Assembly (NCBI GenBank): GCA_030066085.1
Contig: JASJCI010000016.1
Location: 1 to 64,000, forward strand
Length of the DNA stretch: 64,000 nucleotides
Direction of reading: 5' to 3'
Source: Gammaproteobacteria bacterium
GTDB lineage: Bacteria > Pseudomonadota > Gammaproteobacteria > GCA-001735895
How positions within the stretch are numbered: position 1 is the stretch's first letter; each line of letters starts with the position of its first letter. The notes beneath the pieces were generated by a model. That model was not told the DNA's origin, did no database searches, and saw nothing but the letters and a program-made list of their open reading frames with translations. Positions 18,957-31,365 of this stretch are shown here, one piece after another. A program made the translations under genes and the position numbers.

Positions 18957-19061
18957 GCCCTGTTCTGGGGTAGCCGGGATACGGAAACCTGTTGTGTTTT
19001 CAGGCATTTATTTGGATATTCTATTGAATTGCATTGATTTTCCGGGTGAAATCGGCGACAC

Positions 19062-19089
19062 TTGCCTGCACGCTGGCACAAAATACAAT
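19062..19089 (+). promoter_or_regulatory. Predicted sigma-70 promoter of lpxC
   Basis: TTGCCT (19062-19067), a 16-nt spacer and TACAAT (19084-19089), about 47 nt upstream of the lpxC start. It lies in the 180-nt gap after the PilZ gene, which is AT-richer than its surroundings. Confidence 0.4.
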
Positions 19090-19136
19090 AGCCAGTGCAA
19101 CTGTCTGATTTTACTCAATTTTTTCGGGAAGCGGTC

Positions 19137-20051
19137 TTGATTAAACAGCGCACGTTGAAGAATGTGATACGCGCCATGGGCGTCGGTTTGCATACGGGGA
19201 AAAAGGTATATCTGACGTTGCGTCCGGCGCCGGTCGACTCAGGCATCCGGTTCCGGCGCATCGACCTCGACCCGGTAGTCGAAATCCTGGCCCGCCCGGA
19301 CAAGGTTGGCGACACCAACCTGTCGACCACGCTGGTCGAAGATGGTGCGCGGATCTCGACCGTCGAACACCTGCTGTCGGCAATTGCGGGTCTCGGCATC
19401 GATAATGCCTACATCGATCTGAGCGCCGAGGAAGTGCCGATCATGGACGGCAGTTCCGGTCCCTTCGTCTTCCTGATCCAGTCCGCCGGTATCGTCGAGC
19501 AAAACGCAGCCAAGAAGTTCATCAAGATCCGCAAGAAGGTCCGCGTCGAGGACGGCGACAAGTGGGTCGAGTTCAAACCTTTCAATGGTTTCAAGGTAGC
19601 GTTCGAGATCGACTTCGATCACCCCCTGTTCACCAAGCAGAAGCAGGCCTGCCAGATCAACTTCTCGACTACTTCGTTCGTCAAGGAAGTCAGTCGCGCG
19701 CGCACCTTCGGCTTTCAGAAAGATATCGAGTTCCTGCGCGCTAACAACCTTGCGCTCGGCGGCAGCCAGGACAACGCGATCGTGCTCGACGACTACCGCG
19801 TGCTCAACGAGGAAGGCCTGCGCTACGACAACGAGTTCGTCAAGCACAAGATCCTCGATTCGATCGGCGATCTTTACCTGCTCGGTCACAGTCTCATCGG
19901 CGCTTTTTCCGGTTACAAGTCGGGTCATGCGCTGAACAATCGCCTGCTGCTCGCGCTGATGGCCGATGCCGATGCCTGGCAAGAGGTCACCTTCGAAGAT
20001 GCATCGTCCGCACCGATTTCCTACGCGCAGCCCGTGGAAGCGACAGTCTAG
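19137..20051 (+). CDS. lpxC: UDP-3-O-acyl-N-acetylglucosamine deacetylase
   Basis: A 304-residue zinc amidase catalysing the committed step of lipid A synthesis. The start is set by family alignment: LpxC begins (M)IKQRTLKN, which here uses a TTG at 19137 with GGGAAG 5 nt upstream. A GTG at 19095 would add 14 unlikely residues. Zinc ligands are His78 (in STVEH) and the His/Asp pair in [11 protein letters not shown], and a late catalytic His lies in SGHALNN. It is followed 9 nt later by an M23 peptidase gene and then secA, a common gammaproteobacterial order. Confidence 0.97.
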   Translation: MIKQRTLKNVIRAMGVGLHTGKKVYLTLRPAPVDSGIRFRRIDLDPVVEILARPDKVGDTNLSTTLVEDGARISTVEHLLSAIAGLGIDNAYIDLSAEEVPIMDGSSGPFVFLIQSAGIVEQNAAKKFIKIRKKVRVEDGDKWVEFKPFNGFKVAFEIDFDHPLFTKQKQACQINFSTTSFVKEVSRARTFGFQKDIEFLRANNLALGGSQDNAIVLDDYRVLNEEGLRYDNEFVKHKILDSIGDLYLLGHSLIGAFSGYKSGHALNNRLLLALMADADAWQEVTFEDASSAPISYAQPVEATV

Positions 20052-20060
20052 GACCGGTTC

Positions 20061-20975
20061 GTGAATATACTTTTTCTGTCATCGAACAAGGGCAAGATCG
20101 GCGGGCTAAACCTGTTCCGGCCGCTGCACCTGGTGGCGATGATTGCGATGACAGGCATACTCATGGCGGCTTCCGCCTATATCGGCTACAGCGTCAACCC
20201 GAACCAGGACAACCAGGCCATCATCGACGCCTGGCAGGAAGACGTCCATCGCTACCAGGTCGAGCTGGACAATATTCGCCAGGAGGCTGATGCCGATATC
20301 GACGCGATGTCCTCGCGTATCGGACTGCTGCAGGCGCACGTGATGCGACTCGACGCGCTCGGCCGCAAGCTGATGCACATGGCCAGCATCGACAAGGGCG
20401 AATTCGACTTCGACAACACACCGGCGCTGGGCGGACCGGAGTCGGTCAGCAGCGAGAGCCTCGAACCCGACGAGCTCGACATTGCCATCGAACAGCTCGG
20501 CATGGATCTCGAGATCCGCGAAAACCAGCTGGTGGTGCTGGATAACTACCTGCTGAACGAAAACCTGCGCAAGGAAGTTCAGCCCAGCGGCCGCCCGATC
20601 GTCAAGGGCTGGATTTCGTCTTATTTCGGCATGCGCACGCACCCGATTTCGGGACGGCGCGAAATGCACAAGGGTATGGACTTTGCCGGTAAGCTCGGTG
20701 GTCCGGTCATCGCGGTCGCCAAGGGTGTCGTTACCTATTCCGGCAAGCGCTGGGGCTACGGCAATGTAATCGATATCAATCACGGCAACGGTTACGTCAC
20801 GCGTTACGCGCACAATTCTCGCCTGCTGGTTTCCGTGGGCGACACGGTCGAAAAGGGATTCCAGATCGCGGAAATAGGATCCTCCGGGCGCTCCACGGGG
20901 CCCCACGTCCATTTCGAAGTCATCAAGGATGGACGAGAGATCAATCCGGTACGCTTCATCCGGGCTACCAATTGA
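20061..20975 (+). CDS. M23 family (LytM-type) metallopeptidase
   Basis: A 304-residue inner-membrane-anchored periplasmic protein. One N-terminal membrane helix (about 24-46) is followed by a coiled-coil stretch (about 60-135), then a LytM/M23 domain (about 195-300). The zinc ligands are intact: HKGMD for the HxxxD motif, a YAH motif, and HVHFE. It is therefore a candidate peptidoglycan endopeptidase rather than a degenerate EnvC-type activator. It starts with GTG at 20061 preceded by AGGA. It lies between lpxC and secA. Confidence 0.92.
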   Translation: MNILFLSSNKGKIGGLNLFRPLHLVAMIAMTGILMAASAYIGYSVNPNQDNQAIIDAWQEDVHRYQVELDNIRQEADADIDAMSSRIGLLQAHVMRLDALGRKLMHMASIDKGEFDFDNTPALGGPESVSSESLEPDELDIAIEQLGMDLEIRENQLVVLDNYLLNENLRKEVQPSGRPIVKGWISSYFGMRTHPISGRREMHKGMDFAGKLGGPVIAVAKGVVTYSGKRWGYGNVIDINHGNGYVTRYAHNSRLLVSVGDTVEKGFQIAEIGSSGRSTGPHVHFEVIKDGREINPVRFIRATN

Positions 20976-21062
20976 TCGGCCGGCGCCGTATTCGCGACGC
21001 CGACTTGAAACTCAAGCAGTCACCTCCACGTCAGCAGGCAGACCTGTCATAAGCTCCGCACG

Positions 21063-23759
<2,697 letters not shown>

Positions 23760-23761
23760 GC

Positions 23762-24970
23762 GTGGCGGTCGGCCTCGCAGCTCCTTCCAGTCTGTTGCCG
23801 GTAGGCGGGATCCGCCTGGCGGCGATGCGTTGCGGGATCAAGCCTGCGGGTGACGACAGGGACCTGGCGCTGGTCGAAATTGCGGCTGGCGCGAGTGTGG
23901 CCGGGGTATTCACCCGCAGCCATTTTGCCGCGGCACCGGTTGAGATCTGCCGGCGACACCTCGCCGAGTGCCCGGGCTCCCGCTACCTGCTGATCAACTC
24001 CGGCAACGCCAATGCTGCCACCGGCGAAGCCGGCTACCAGGCCGCGCTCGACTGTTGCCAGGCGGTGGCGGACGCCGCCGGTATCGAGCGCTGCGAGGTG
24101 CTGCCGTTTTCTACCGGCGTGATCGCCGAAGCCCTGCCGCTGCAGCCGATCCTGGCCGCGGTGCCGCAACTGTTCGAGAATCTCGATGCCGATGCCTGGC
24201 TGGATGCCGCCGAGGGCATCATGACTACCGATACCCTGCCCAAGGCGGTTAGCCGGCGGCTCGAGATCGAGGGCAGGCCGGTGACCATAACCGGCATGGC
24301 CAAGGGATCTGGCATGATCAAGCCGGATATGGCCACGATGCTGGCGTATGTCGCTACCGACGCGCGGATCGACGCGGCGGCTATCGATGGCCTGCTGCAG
24401 GACATGGTCAACGACAGTTTCAACTCGATCACGGTTGACGGCGATACATCGACCAACGACTCCTGCCTGCTGATCGCCACCGGTGCCAGCGGCGTCGACC
24501 CGGGCGGCAACGAGGCCTTTATCGACGCGTTGCGGGCGGTGTTTCGCGAGCTGGCGCAGGCGATCATCCGCGATGCCGAGGGCGCGACCAAGTTTGTCGA
24601 GGTCGAGGTAAACGGCGCCGCCAGCCGCGAAGATGCCCGTGCGGTGGCTTTTACCATTGCCGAGTCGCCGCTGGTCAAGACCGCGCTGTTTGCCTCCGAT
24701 CCCAACTGGGGGCGGCTGATCATGGCAATCGGGCGAGCGCCGGCGGCGCGCATCGATACCGACCGAATCGATCTTTTCCTGGGGTCGGTGCGGCTGCTGT
24801 ACCGGGGATTGCCCGATCCCGCTTACCGCGAGGAGCTCGGTCAGGCGGCGATGAACGATACCGAGATCGGTATTCGCGTGGAAATGAACCTGGGCGAGGC
24901 CGCTGCCAGGATCTGGACCTCGGACCTGTCCTACGAATACGTCAAGATCAATGCCGAATACCGCAGCTGA
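23762..24970 (+). CDS. argJ: Glutamate N-acetyltransferase / amino-acid acetyltransferase ArgJ
   Basis: A 402-residue arginine-pathway enzyme that moves the acetyl group from N-acetylornithine to glutamate, and in some bacteria also makes N-acetylglutamate from acetyl-CoA. The precursor self-cleaves at the Ala-Thr bond in KPDMATMLAY, leaving Thr as the nucleophile. The start is a GTG at 23762 (family N-terminus xAVGL), not the longer frame inside secA. A separate ArgA at 37-38 kb supplies acetylglutamate, so ArgJ may only need the recycling activity. It overlaps mutT by 20 nt. Confidence 0.96.
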   Translation: MAVGLAAPSSLLPVGGIRLAAMRCGIKPAGDDRDLALVEIAAGASVAGVFTRSHFAAAPVEICRRHLAECPGSRYLLINSGNANAATGEAGYQAALDCCQAVADAAGIERCEVLPFSTGVIAEALPLQPILAAVPQLFENLDADAWLDAAEGIMTTDTLPKAVSRRLEIEGRPVTITGMAKGSGMIKPDMATMLAYVATDARIDAAAIDGLLQDMVNDSFNSITVDGDTSTNDSCLLIATGASGVDPGGNEAFIDALRAVFRELAQAIIRDAEGATKFVEVEVNGAASREDARAVAFTIAESPLVKTALFASDPNWGRLIMAIGRAPAARIDTDRIDLFLGSVRLLYRGLPDPAYREELGQAAMNDTEIGIRVEMNLGEAAARIWTSDLSYEYVKINAEYRS

Positions 24971-25424
24971 CGGCGCGATCGTCAATCCGGGACACATCGA
25001 CGAAGACCACCTGCACGTGGCCGCGGCCATAGTCTGGGAGTCTCCCGATCAGCGGCGCTTCCTGATCGCGCGACGTCCCAGGGGCAAACATCTCGAGGAC
25101 CTCTGGGAACTACCTGGCGGCAAGCTCGAAGCGGGTGAATCGGTGGTCGACGCGCTGCAGCGCGAACTCGAGGAGGAAATTGGCATCGTGCCAACCGAGG
25201 TTGCGCCTTTCATGCGGGTCTACTACCGCTATCCCGAACGCAACGTACTGCTCGATACCTGGGTGGTCGAGGCTTATCGGGGCGAAGTCAGCGCGCGCGA
25301 ACGACAGGAACTGTGCTGGGTCGGGAGCGACTCGCTGGATGAATTCAGCTTTCCGCCCGCCGATCTACCTATCCTGGATGCTATAAAGTGCAGCTGGACA
25401 ACAGGAACTCGACGTCATCCTTGA
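24951..25424 (+). CDS. mutT: 8-oxo-dGTP diphosphatase MutT (Nudix hydrolase)
   Basis: A 157-residue Nudix hydrolase, expected to sanitise oxidised dGTP. The Nudix box GGKLEAGES...RELEEEIGI is complete (about residues 57-79). Placement downstream of secA-argJ and beside zapD-coaE supports MutT identity. It is somewhat longer than E. coli MutT (129) because of an N-terminal extension. The ATG at 24951 overlaps argJ. The 3' end overlaps the convergent zapD by 44 nt, so the two genes share sequence on opposite strands. Confidence 0.92.
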   Translation: MPNTAADGAIVNPGHIDEDHLHVAAAIVWESPDQRRFLIARRPRGKHLEDLWELPGGKLEAGESVVDALQRELEEEIGIVPTEVAPFMRVYYRYPERNVLLDTWVVEAYRGEVSARERQELCWVGSDSLDEFSFPPADLPILDAIKCSWTTGTRRHP

Positions 25425-26154
25425 CCTGCACCGGCAGGCCCTCGCGCGGATTCGGAATAAGAAAGCGCACCGAAAACCGGTGCTTGCCGGCGCTGATCTC
25501 GGGGTACATGCCGGCGTCGGCATCAACGCCGATACGAATCAACTGCGTCGACTTGCGCGTATCCAGCGATTTTTGATAGAAGCCGTTCTCGGCCATCGTC
25601 GGCCGCGGCGCGCCACTGTCGCGGATGACCGTCAGGATCAGGTCGATTACCTCGGCCAGTTCGCAATAGGGTTCCGACCAGGCACGCAGGTCGGCAACGC
25701 GCGACTCGTGATCGAGGTTGAGCCAGAAGCGCAGCTGCGGCAGATCGAAATCGCAGGAGCCGCCCGGAATCGAGGTGCGTTGCTTGATCGCGACGAGGAA
25801 GTCGACGCGCTTCAGGTGCTCCCCGAGCTTGCCATCGAGACGGTGAATCCGGTCCAGCGCACCCGCCAGCTTGCTTAACACGAGGTCGAGTTTTCCCCGG
25901 TCGATATCGCTGTGCTCGGCGATCGCTCGCAGCGCGGTTTGCTGGCGCTCGAGCTCTTTCATCAGTTCCTGCTTGAGATCGCCGCGTTCGAGCAGCGAGG
26001 TCAGTTCGAGAATCGTCAGCAGGGCGCTGTAGGCACTCCAGTCACCTTTCAGGCCTTCGAAATAGTGATACCTCCGCATCAGTGTCTCGACCCGCAGACA
26101 CATGCGAATTCGCTCGTTAAGCGGCTGTTCGAAGGTTTGTAACTTGGCCGACAT
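25381..26154 (-). CDS. zapD: Cell division protein ZapD
   Basis: A 257-residue cytosolic FtsZ-bundling protein. Sequence features of the family are the N-terminal FEQPLNERIR, MRRYHYFEGL, a central helical region and the later SIPGGSCDFDLPQLRFWL block. Length is normal (about 247-260). Neighbour coaE is upstream on the same strand, as in E. coli. The small zinc protein YacG that normally accompanies zapD and coaE is not present here. Confidence 0.94.
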   Translation of the reverse strand: MSAKLQTFEQPLNERIRMCLRVETLMRRYHYFEGLKGDWSAYSALLTILELTSLLERGDLKQELMKELERQQTALRAIAEHSDIDRGKLDLVLSKLAGALDRIHRLDGKLGEHLKRVDFLVAIKQRTSIPGGSCDFDLPQLRFWLNLDHESRVADLRAWSEPYCELAEVIDLILTVIRDSGAPRPTMAENGFYQKSLDTRKSTQLIRIGVDADAGMYPEISAGKHRFSVRFLIPNPREGLPVQVKDDVEFLLSSCTL

Positions 26155-26205
26155 GGCAGGTCAAAAAACGGGTAACCCAGTAATTATAGCCGAAAATCCC
26201 TGCTG

Positions 26206-26835
26206 TCATGTGTCGGCTCCGGGTTTGCCGGAATCCGCGCCGACGGCCATCCGCCGGTATTGCCGGTGCAGGTTTTCCACCTGTTGCTCCAGGTTGGAGC
26301 CAGAGTCGCCGTTGAGTATCAGGTCGTGCGCGCGCGCCACGCGCTCGTCGTTGGTCAATTGCTGGGCGAGCATGCTGTGCGCCAGTTCCTCGCTGATGTC
26401 ATCGCGTCGCATCAGGCGCTCGATTTGCACTTCCGCGGGACAGTCGACTACCAGGATGCGATCGACCAGGGCCTGGAAGTTGGTTTCGAATAGCAGCGGT
26501 ATGACCACCATGACGTACGTCGAACCGGCCTGCCGTTTCATTTCGTCGTGACTGCGCTTGAAAATCAGCGGGTGCAGCATAGCTTCGAGCCAGCTCTTCT
26601 GATCGGGCCGGCTGAATACGATCTGCCGCAGCAGCGCGCGATCGATACGGCCCTCTTGATCGAGGATCTCGCTACCGAAATGGTCGACGACCTGGCTAAA
26701 AGCACGTTCGCCCGGTTGCAGCAGGGAGCGGCTGATCACGTCCGTGTCGATGATCGGTACGCCGCGCGCGGCGAAAAGGTCGCTGATCGTGGTCTTGCCC
26801 GACGCGATGCCGCCTGTCAGACCCACCGAGAACAT
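26206..26835 (-). CDS. coaE: Dephospho-CoA kinase
   Basis: A 209-residue enzyme that phosphorylates dephospho-CoA in the last step of coenzyme A synthesis. The P-loop GLTGGIASGKTT (residues 5-16), the DTDVISR motif and the VVIPLLFE block are present. Length is normal. It begins 3 nt after the pilD stop. The pilB-pilC-pilD-coaE order matches Pseudomonas and relatives. Confidence 0.96.
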   Translation of the reverse strand: MFSVGLTGGIASGKTTISDLFAARGVPIIDTDVISRSLLQPGERAFSQVVDHFGSEILDQEGRIDRALLRQIVFSRPDQKSWLEAMLHPLIFKRSHDEMKRQAGSTYVMVVIPLLFETNFQALVDRILVVDCPAEVQIERLMRRDDISEELAHSMLAQQLTNDERVARAHDLILNGDSGSNLEQQVENLHRQYRRMAVGADSGKPGADT

Positions 26836-26838
26836 CGC

Positions 26839-27714
26839 TCAGAATTTGAACAGGGAGAAGTAAAAGCCGGCCAGTTCCGCGCCCCACAACAACGCGATCC
26901 AGCCGGCCGCGGCGAGGTAGGGCCCGAACGGAATCTGGGTGCCGCGCTCGGTTTTTTTCAGCAGGATCATGCTGATGCCGACCACCGCGCCGACCAGTGA
27001 AGACGTCAGGACGATGACCAGTAACAGCTGCCAGCCGGTCCAGGCACCGAGCATTGCCAGCAGTTTGAAATCGCCGTGTCCCATGCCTTCCTTGCCGGTC
27101 AGCAGTTTGAACAGTACGAACACGCTCCACAGGCTGAGGTAGCCCGCCATCGCACCGATCACGCTGTCCTCGAGGCTTACGAACACGTTGCCGAGTGCCA
27201 GCAGCAGGCCGAGCCACAATAGCGGCAGCGTAATCGAATCCGGCAGCAGCTTGTGTCCGATATCGATGCCGGCCGCGGCAATCAGGCTCCACGTGAACAG
27301 CAGCGCGGCGAGGGCCTGCAGGCTGACGCCGAGCTGCCAGCCGACGACCACCGTTACGATCCCGGTAAACAGTTCGACCAGCGGATACTGCGGGGAAATC
27401 CGGGTGCCGCATGACGAGCATTTGCCGCCGAGCAGCAGGTAACTCAGGAGCGGGATGTTTTCACGCGCGGTAATCCGGTGGCCACAGTGACCGCAGCGCG
27501 AGCGTGGCGTGACCAGGTTGAAAGCGGGCTGTTCCGCTTCGGCCGGCTGTTCGAGGTATTCCAGGCAGTCCCTGCGCCACTCCCGCTGCATCATGACCGG
27601 CAGGCGGTAGATGACGACGTTGAGAAAACTGCCGACCAGCAGTCCGACCAGGAACAGGTAACCCAGGTAGAGTGCCGGCGTCTGATCGAGTACCGCTATC
27701 AGGTTGGCGAACAA
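26839..27714 (-). CDS. pilD: Prepilin peptidase / N-methyltransferase PilD
   Basis: A 291-residue polytopic inner-membrane enzyme that cleaves the leader of type IV prepilins and methylates the new N-terminal Phe. An N-terminal cytoplasmic domain has two CxxC pairs (CGHC and CSSC). The two catalytic aspartates lie in AAGIDIGHKLLPD and the GHGDFK motif. The start is a TTG at 27714 with AGGA 7 nt upstream; no ATG or GTG lies in frame. It follows pilC on the same strand and should process both pilins at 31-32 kb. Confidence 0.95.
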   Translation of the reverse strand: MFANLIAVLDQTPALYLGYLFLVGLLVGSFLNVVIYRLPVMMQREWRRDCLEYLEQPAEAEQPAFNLVTPRSRCGHCGHRITARENIPLLSYLLLGGKCSSCGTRISPQYPLVELFTGIVTVVVGWQLGVSLQALAALLFTWSLIAAAGIDIGHKLLPDSITLPLLWLGLLLALGNVFVSLEDSVIGAMAGYLSLWSVFVLFKLLTGKEGMGHGDFKLLAMLGAWTGWQLLLVIVLTSSLVGAVVGISMILLKKTERGTQIPFGPYLAAAGWIALLWGAELAGFYFSLFKF

Positions 27715-27742
27715 CAGCCGTTCCTGTTTGCCGCCCGGGGCA

Positions 27743-28966
27743 CTAGACGACCGATCCCAGTTTGAAGATCGGCAGGTACATCGCGATGATCAGGCCGCCG
27801 ACGAGTACACCCAGTACCGCCATGATGATCGGTTCCAGCAGCGAGGTCAGCGCATCGACCGCGTTGTCGACCTCGGCTTCGTAAAAATCCGCAACCTTGC
27901 CGAGCATCGCGTCGAGCGAACCGGCTTCCTCGCCGATCGCGATCATCTGGATCGCCATGTTCGGAAACAGGCCGGTGTTGCGCACCGAGGTCTGCAGCTG
28001 CGTGCCCTGCGAAACCTCGTCCTTGATCCGCAGGCTGGCGTTGTGGTAGATGATGTTGCCGGTAGCACCTGCAACCGAGTCCATCGCCTCGACCAGCGGC
28101 ACACCGGCGGCGGACATGGTTTCGAGGGTACGGGAGAATCGCGCTATCGCCGACTTGGTCGTGATATCGCCGATCACCGGCGCCTTCAGCGCCCAGCGGT
28201 CGAAGGCTTCCTGCACCTTGGGCGAGGTGGCCTTGAGACGCAGGATCCCCCAGACACCGGCACCGATCGCGCCGGCAATCACGTACCACCAGCTCTGCAT
28301 GAACTCGGAAAGGTTGATGACGAACTGGGTCAGCGCGGGCAGATCGGCGCCGAAAGAGGTGAACAGATCCTCGAACTGGGGGACCACGAACACGAGCAGG
28401 ATAACCGTCACGATGAAGGCAACGATCAGTACCGCTACCGGGTAGAACAGGGCTTTCTTGACCTTTGCTTTCAGCGCTTCGACCTTTTCCTTGTAGGTCG
28501 CCAGCTTGTCGAGCATGGTTTCGAGTGCACCGGACTGTTCGCCGGCGTTGATCAGGTTGATGAACAGTGCGTCGAAGTAAAGCGGTTCCTTGGCCAGCGC
28601 TTCGGCCAGCGAGACACCGCCCTCGACTTCGTTCTTGATGCCGAAGATGAGCTTCTGCATTGCCGGGCTCTCGTTACCCTGGCCGATGATTTCGAAGGAC
28701 TGTACCAGCGGTACGCCGGCCTGCATCATCGTCGCCATCTGGCGCGCGAAGATAGCGATGTCGGCGGGTTTGATCTTGGAGGCACCGCCGAACAGCGGTT
28801 TCGGCTTCTTCTTGACCTTGAGCGGATTGATGCCCTGCTTGCGGAGTTCGTTTTTCGCCAGCGTGTCGTTGAGCGCATAAATTTCGCCCTTGACCTTGTT
28901 GCCGCCACGATTGGTGCCTTCGTAGGAAAACTCGATTTTTTCCGCGGTTGCTGCTTTCGCTGCCAT
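27743..28966 (-). CDS. pilC: Type IV pilus inner membrane platform protein PilC
   Basis: A 407-residue polytopic protein that couples the PilB motor to the growing pilus. It contains the two repeated GspF/PilC cytoplasmic domains (about 70-195 and 275-395), each followed by membrane helices. The family motif FARQMATMMQAGVPL is at about 68-82. Start and length are typical. It begins 3 nt after the pilB stop with AGGA 8 nt upstream. Confidence 0.96.
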   Translation of the reverse strand: MAAKAATAEKIEFSYEGTNRGGNKVKGEIYALNDTLAKNELRKQGINPLKVKKKPKPLFGGASKIKPADIAIFARQMATMMQAGVPLVQSFEIIGQGNESPAMQKLIFGIKNEVEGGVSLAEALAKEPLYFDALFINLINAGEQSGALETMLDKLATYKEKVEALKAKVKKALFYPVAVLIVAFIVTVILLVFVVPQFEDLFTSFGADLPALTQFVINLSEFMQSWWYVIAGAIGAGVWGILRLKATSPKVQEAFDRWALKAPVIGDITTKSAIARFSRTLETMSAAGVPLVEAMDSVAGATGNIIYHNASLRIKDEVSQGTQLQTSVRNTGLFPNMAIQMIAIGEEAGSLDAMLGKVADFYEAEVDNAVDALTSLLEPIIMAVLGVLVGGLIIAMYLPIFKLGSVV

Positions 28967-28969
28967 GGT

Positions 28970-30676
28970 TTAGTCCTTGGTAACTCGATTTGCTTCTTCA
29001 AGACTGATCAGGCCATCCTTGACCTTCTTCAGTGCCGACATTCGCAGGTCGGCAACGCCTTCTTTTTTCGCCTGGTCGGCGAGGTCGATGGAGTTGGCGC
29101 CGCTCATGATCAGCCGCCCCATCTCCTCGGAAATGGTCATGACCTGGTAGATGCCGACGCGCCCCTTGTAGCCGCCGGTGCACTTATCGCAGCCGACCGC
29201 CTTGTAGATCTTGAGACCCTCGGCAACTTCCTCCTTGGTGAAACCCTCCTTGACGAGCGTTTCCTCCGGGATATCGTCGACCGCCTTGCAGTCGCCGCAC
29301 AGCCTGCGTCCGAGGCGCTGGGCTATGATCAGGCTGACCGAGGTCGCGATGTTGAACGCGGGTACCCCCATGTTCATCAGGCGGGTCAGCGTTTGCGGAC
29401 CGTCGTTGGTATGCAGCGTTGACAGCACGAGGTGTCCGGTCTGCGCGGCCTTGATCGCGATGCTCGCGGTTTCCAGGTCACGGATCTCACCAACCATGAT
29501 CACGTCCGGATCCTGGCGCAGGAAGGCCTTCAGCGCCTCGGCGAAGGTCAGTCCCACCTTGTCGTTGACGTTTACCTGGTTGATACCCTCGAGGTTGATT
29601 TCGGCCGGGTCTTCGGCAGTCGAAATATTCGTTTCCGGCTCGTTCAGGATATTGAGACCGGTGTAGAGCGACACCGTCTTACCGGAACCGGTGGGGCCGG
29701 TGACCAGGATCATGCCGTATGGATTTGCCAGCGCCTTGAGGTACAGCTCTTTCTGCTCGGGTTCGTACCCCAGCGCGTCGATACCGAGCTTGGCGCTCGA
29801 CGGATCGAGAATACGCAGCACCACCTTTTCGCCGAACAGGGTAGGGCAGGTGTTGACACGAAAGTCGATCGCGCGCTTTTTCGACAGCTTGAGCTTGATC
29901 CGGCCATCCTGCGGTACGCGGCGCTCGGAGATATCCATGCGCGACATGACCTTTACCCGCGCGGTGAGCTTGCCGGCGATATTGACCGGCGGCGACGCGA
30001 CCTCCTGCAGGATGCCGTCGATGCGATAGCGAATCCGGTATTTTTTCTCGTAGGGTTCGAAGTGGATATCCGAGGCACCCTTGTTGATCGCATCGAGCAG
30101 GATCTTGTTGACGTACTTGACCACCGGTGCGTCTTCGGCGTCCGCCGCGGTCGGACCAGAGTCTTCCTCTTCCTCGCCGCCGATATCGAGGTTTTCGAGA
30201 TCGTCGTCGAGCATGTCGTCCATCGCGGTATCCATCGCGCTGGAGGCTTGCTCGATGAACTCGGCGAGCTGGTCTTCCTGCACCAGCACGGCCTCGGTGG
30301 ACAGGCCGGTGGCGAACTTGAACTCATCCAGCGCCTGGGTGTTGGTCGGGCTCGAGATCGCGACGTAGAGCTTGTTGCCACGCTTGAACAGCGGTACGGC
30401 ATTGAGCTTGCCGATCAGTTTTTCCTCGACTACCGAGAAAGCCGCCATTTCCGTGTCCATGACCGACAGGTCGAACACCGGCAGGCCGAATTCCTGCGAT
30501 GAAATCATCGCGATGACGCTGGAAGGGACGATCTTGTTCTTGGCGAGGTAACTGGTGAGCTGGATACCTTCCTTGTTGGCGCTTTCGACCGCCTGTATCG
30601 CGGTGGCCTCATCCAGGTGATTATCCATCACCAGTTTTCGGGCAATGCCCGTCAAATTCATGTTGGTTGCGGCCAT
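28970..30676 (-). CDS. pilB: Type IV pilus assembly ATPase PilB
   Basis: A 568-residue cytoplasmic hexameric ATPase that powers pilus extension. The N-terminal GspE-N/MshEN-type domain is followed by the ATPase core with Walker A GPTGSGKTVS, the Asp box, and Walker B VGEIRD. A zinc-binding pair of cysteine groups (CGDC and CDKC) lies near the C-terminus. I chose the ATG at 30676 (MAATNMNL), which aligns with Pseudomonas PilB. An ATG at 30715 gives 13 extra residues without a ribosome site. MshEN domains can bind c-di-GMP, but I did not verify the binding residues. Confidence 0.95.
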   Translation of the reverse strand: MAATNMNLTGIARKLVMDNHLDEATAIQAVESANKEGIQLTSYLAKNKIVPSSVIAMISSQEFGLPVFDLSVMDTEMAAFSVVEEKLIGKLNAVPLFKRGNKLYVAISSPTNTQALDEFKFATGLSTEAVLVQEDQLAEFIEQASSAMDTAMDDMLDDDLENLDIGGEEEEDSGPTAADAEDAPVVKYVNKILLDAINKGASDIHFEPYEKKYRIRYRIDGILQEVASPPVNIAGKLTARVKVMSRMDISERRVPQDGRIKLKLSKKRAIDFRVNTCPTLFGEKVVLRILDPSSAKLGIDALGYEPEQKELYLKALANPYGMILVTGPTGSGKTVSLYTGLNILNEPETNISTAEDPAEINLEGINQVNVNDKVGLTFAEALKAFLRQDPDVIMVGEIRDLETASIAIKAAQTGHLVLSTLHTNDGPQTLTRLMNMGVPAFNIATSVSLIIAQRLGRRLCGDCKAVDDIPEETLVKEGFTKEEVAEGLKIYKAVGCDKCTGGYKGRVGIYQVMTISEEMGRLIMSGANSIDLADQAKKEGVADLRMSALKKVKDGLISLEEANRVTKD

Positions 30677-30740
30677 AAGCGTCTGTTTTCCCGGAGATTC
30701 CCGGCCCAGTAACATTACAGAATAAGAGCTCTAGAAAAAG

Positions 30741-30769
30741 AGTGTAGCACCAATTTCAGAACCTGTTAA
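30741..30769 (-). promoter_or_regulatory. Predicted sigma-70 promoter of pilB
   Basis: On the minus strand, TTAACA (30764-30769), a 17-nt spacer and TACACT (30741-30746), about 65 nt before the pilB start. It would drive pilB-pilC-pilD-coaE-zapD. It lies in the roughly 250-nt gap between pilB and the pilin genes, which otherwise holds only the pilin terminator. Confidence 0.5.
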
Positions 30770-30880
30770 AACCGCTTGCTATCGACTTTTGCGTGTGCAG
30801 AGTTGATTGAAAATCAAAAGCTTACTCACGATCGTTAATTTTTATCCTTAAATGGCAGCCGCCCCTGTCAGAGGTGCTGG

Positions 30881-30918
30881 AAAAAGTGCCGCCGAGGCCG
30901 GCCCCGGCAGCACTTTTT
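30881..30918 (-). terminator. Rho-independent terminator after the distal pilin gene
   Basis: AAAAAGTGC (30881-30889) pairs with GCACTTTTT (30910-30918) around a GC-rich loop that can pair further. It has a T tract on both strands, so it can act in both directions. Confidence 0.75.
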
Positions 30919-30927
30919 GCAGTCGTT

Positions 30928-31365
30928 TCAGCAGCTGATTCCGCGTCCGGGTGTAACCGATGAACAGCCGCTGCCGGTGAGGTCCCAGTCGATGGATTGC
31001 GCGATCAGGGTCGGCGTCATGGTGATGTCGAGCGAGGCGCCACCCGCGCTGACCGCGTCGGAATCGATGGTTATGACACCATTGGCGCCGGTGCTGATGC
31101 CGTCGACGTAATTCAGTATGCCGGCGGCGATGTTGGCCGGCACCCCGTTGGTGCTCGGCGTACCGCAGGTTGCCAGCTGTCCCTGCTCCTGGACACAGAG
31201 CGAAATCGCGGATTTCCAGGTGGCTGCTGCACCCACCGCGGCGGTCAGTCGCGTACGCTGGGTATAGTCGGCATATTGTGGCACCGCGATGGCGGCGAGA
31301 AGGCCGATGATCGCGACCACGATCATGAGTTCTATCAGGGTAAAGCCAGATTCTCGGTTGTTCAT
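30928..31365 (-). CDS. Type IV major-type pilin, second copy
   Basis: A 145-residue prepilin. A short leader ending in Gly is cut before [14 protein letters not shown], with the required Glu at position 5 of the mature protein. The hydrophobic alpha-1 helix, beta region and two C-terminal cysteines (GSGC and the final Cys) that should form the D-loop disulfide follow. It is very similar to the pilin encoded upstream at 31637-32083 (most residues identical by eye), with differences near the tip. A good GGAGGGG lies upstream. I see no sigma-54 site directly upstream, so it may depend on read-through. Confidence 0.93.
   Translation of the reverse strand: MNNRESGFTLIELMIVVAIIGLLAAIAVPQYADYTQRTRLTAAVGAAATWKSAISLCVQEQGQLATCGTPSTNGVPANIAAGILNYVDGISTGANGVITIDSDAVSAGGASLDITMTPTLIAQSIDWDLTGSGCSSVTPGRGISC

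Noticed and set aside
27704-29422. 572-codon open frame on the plus strand
   Set aside because: Antisense of pilC and the 3' part of pilB.
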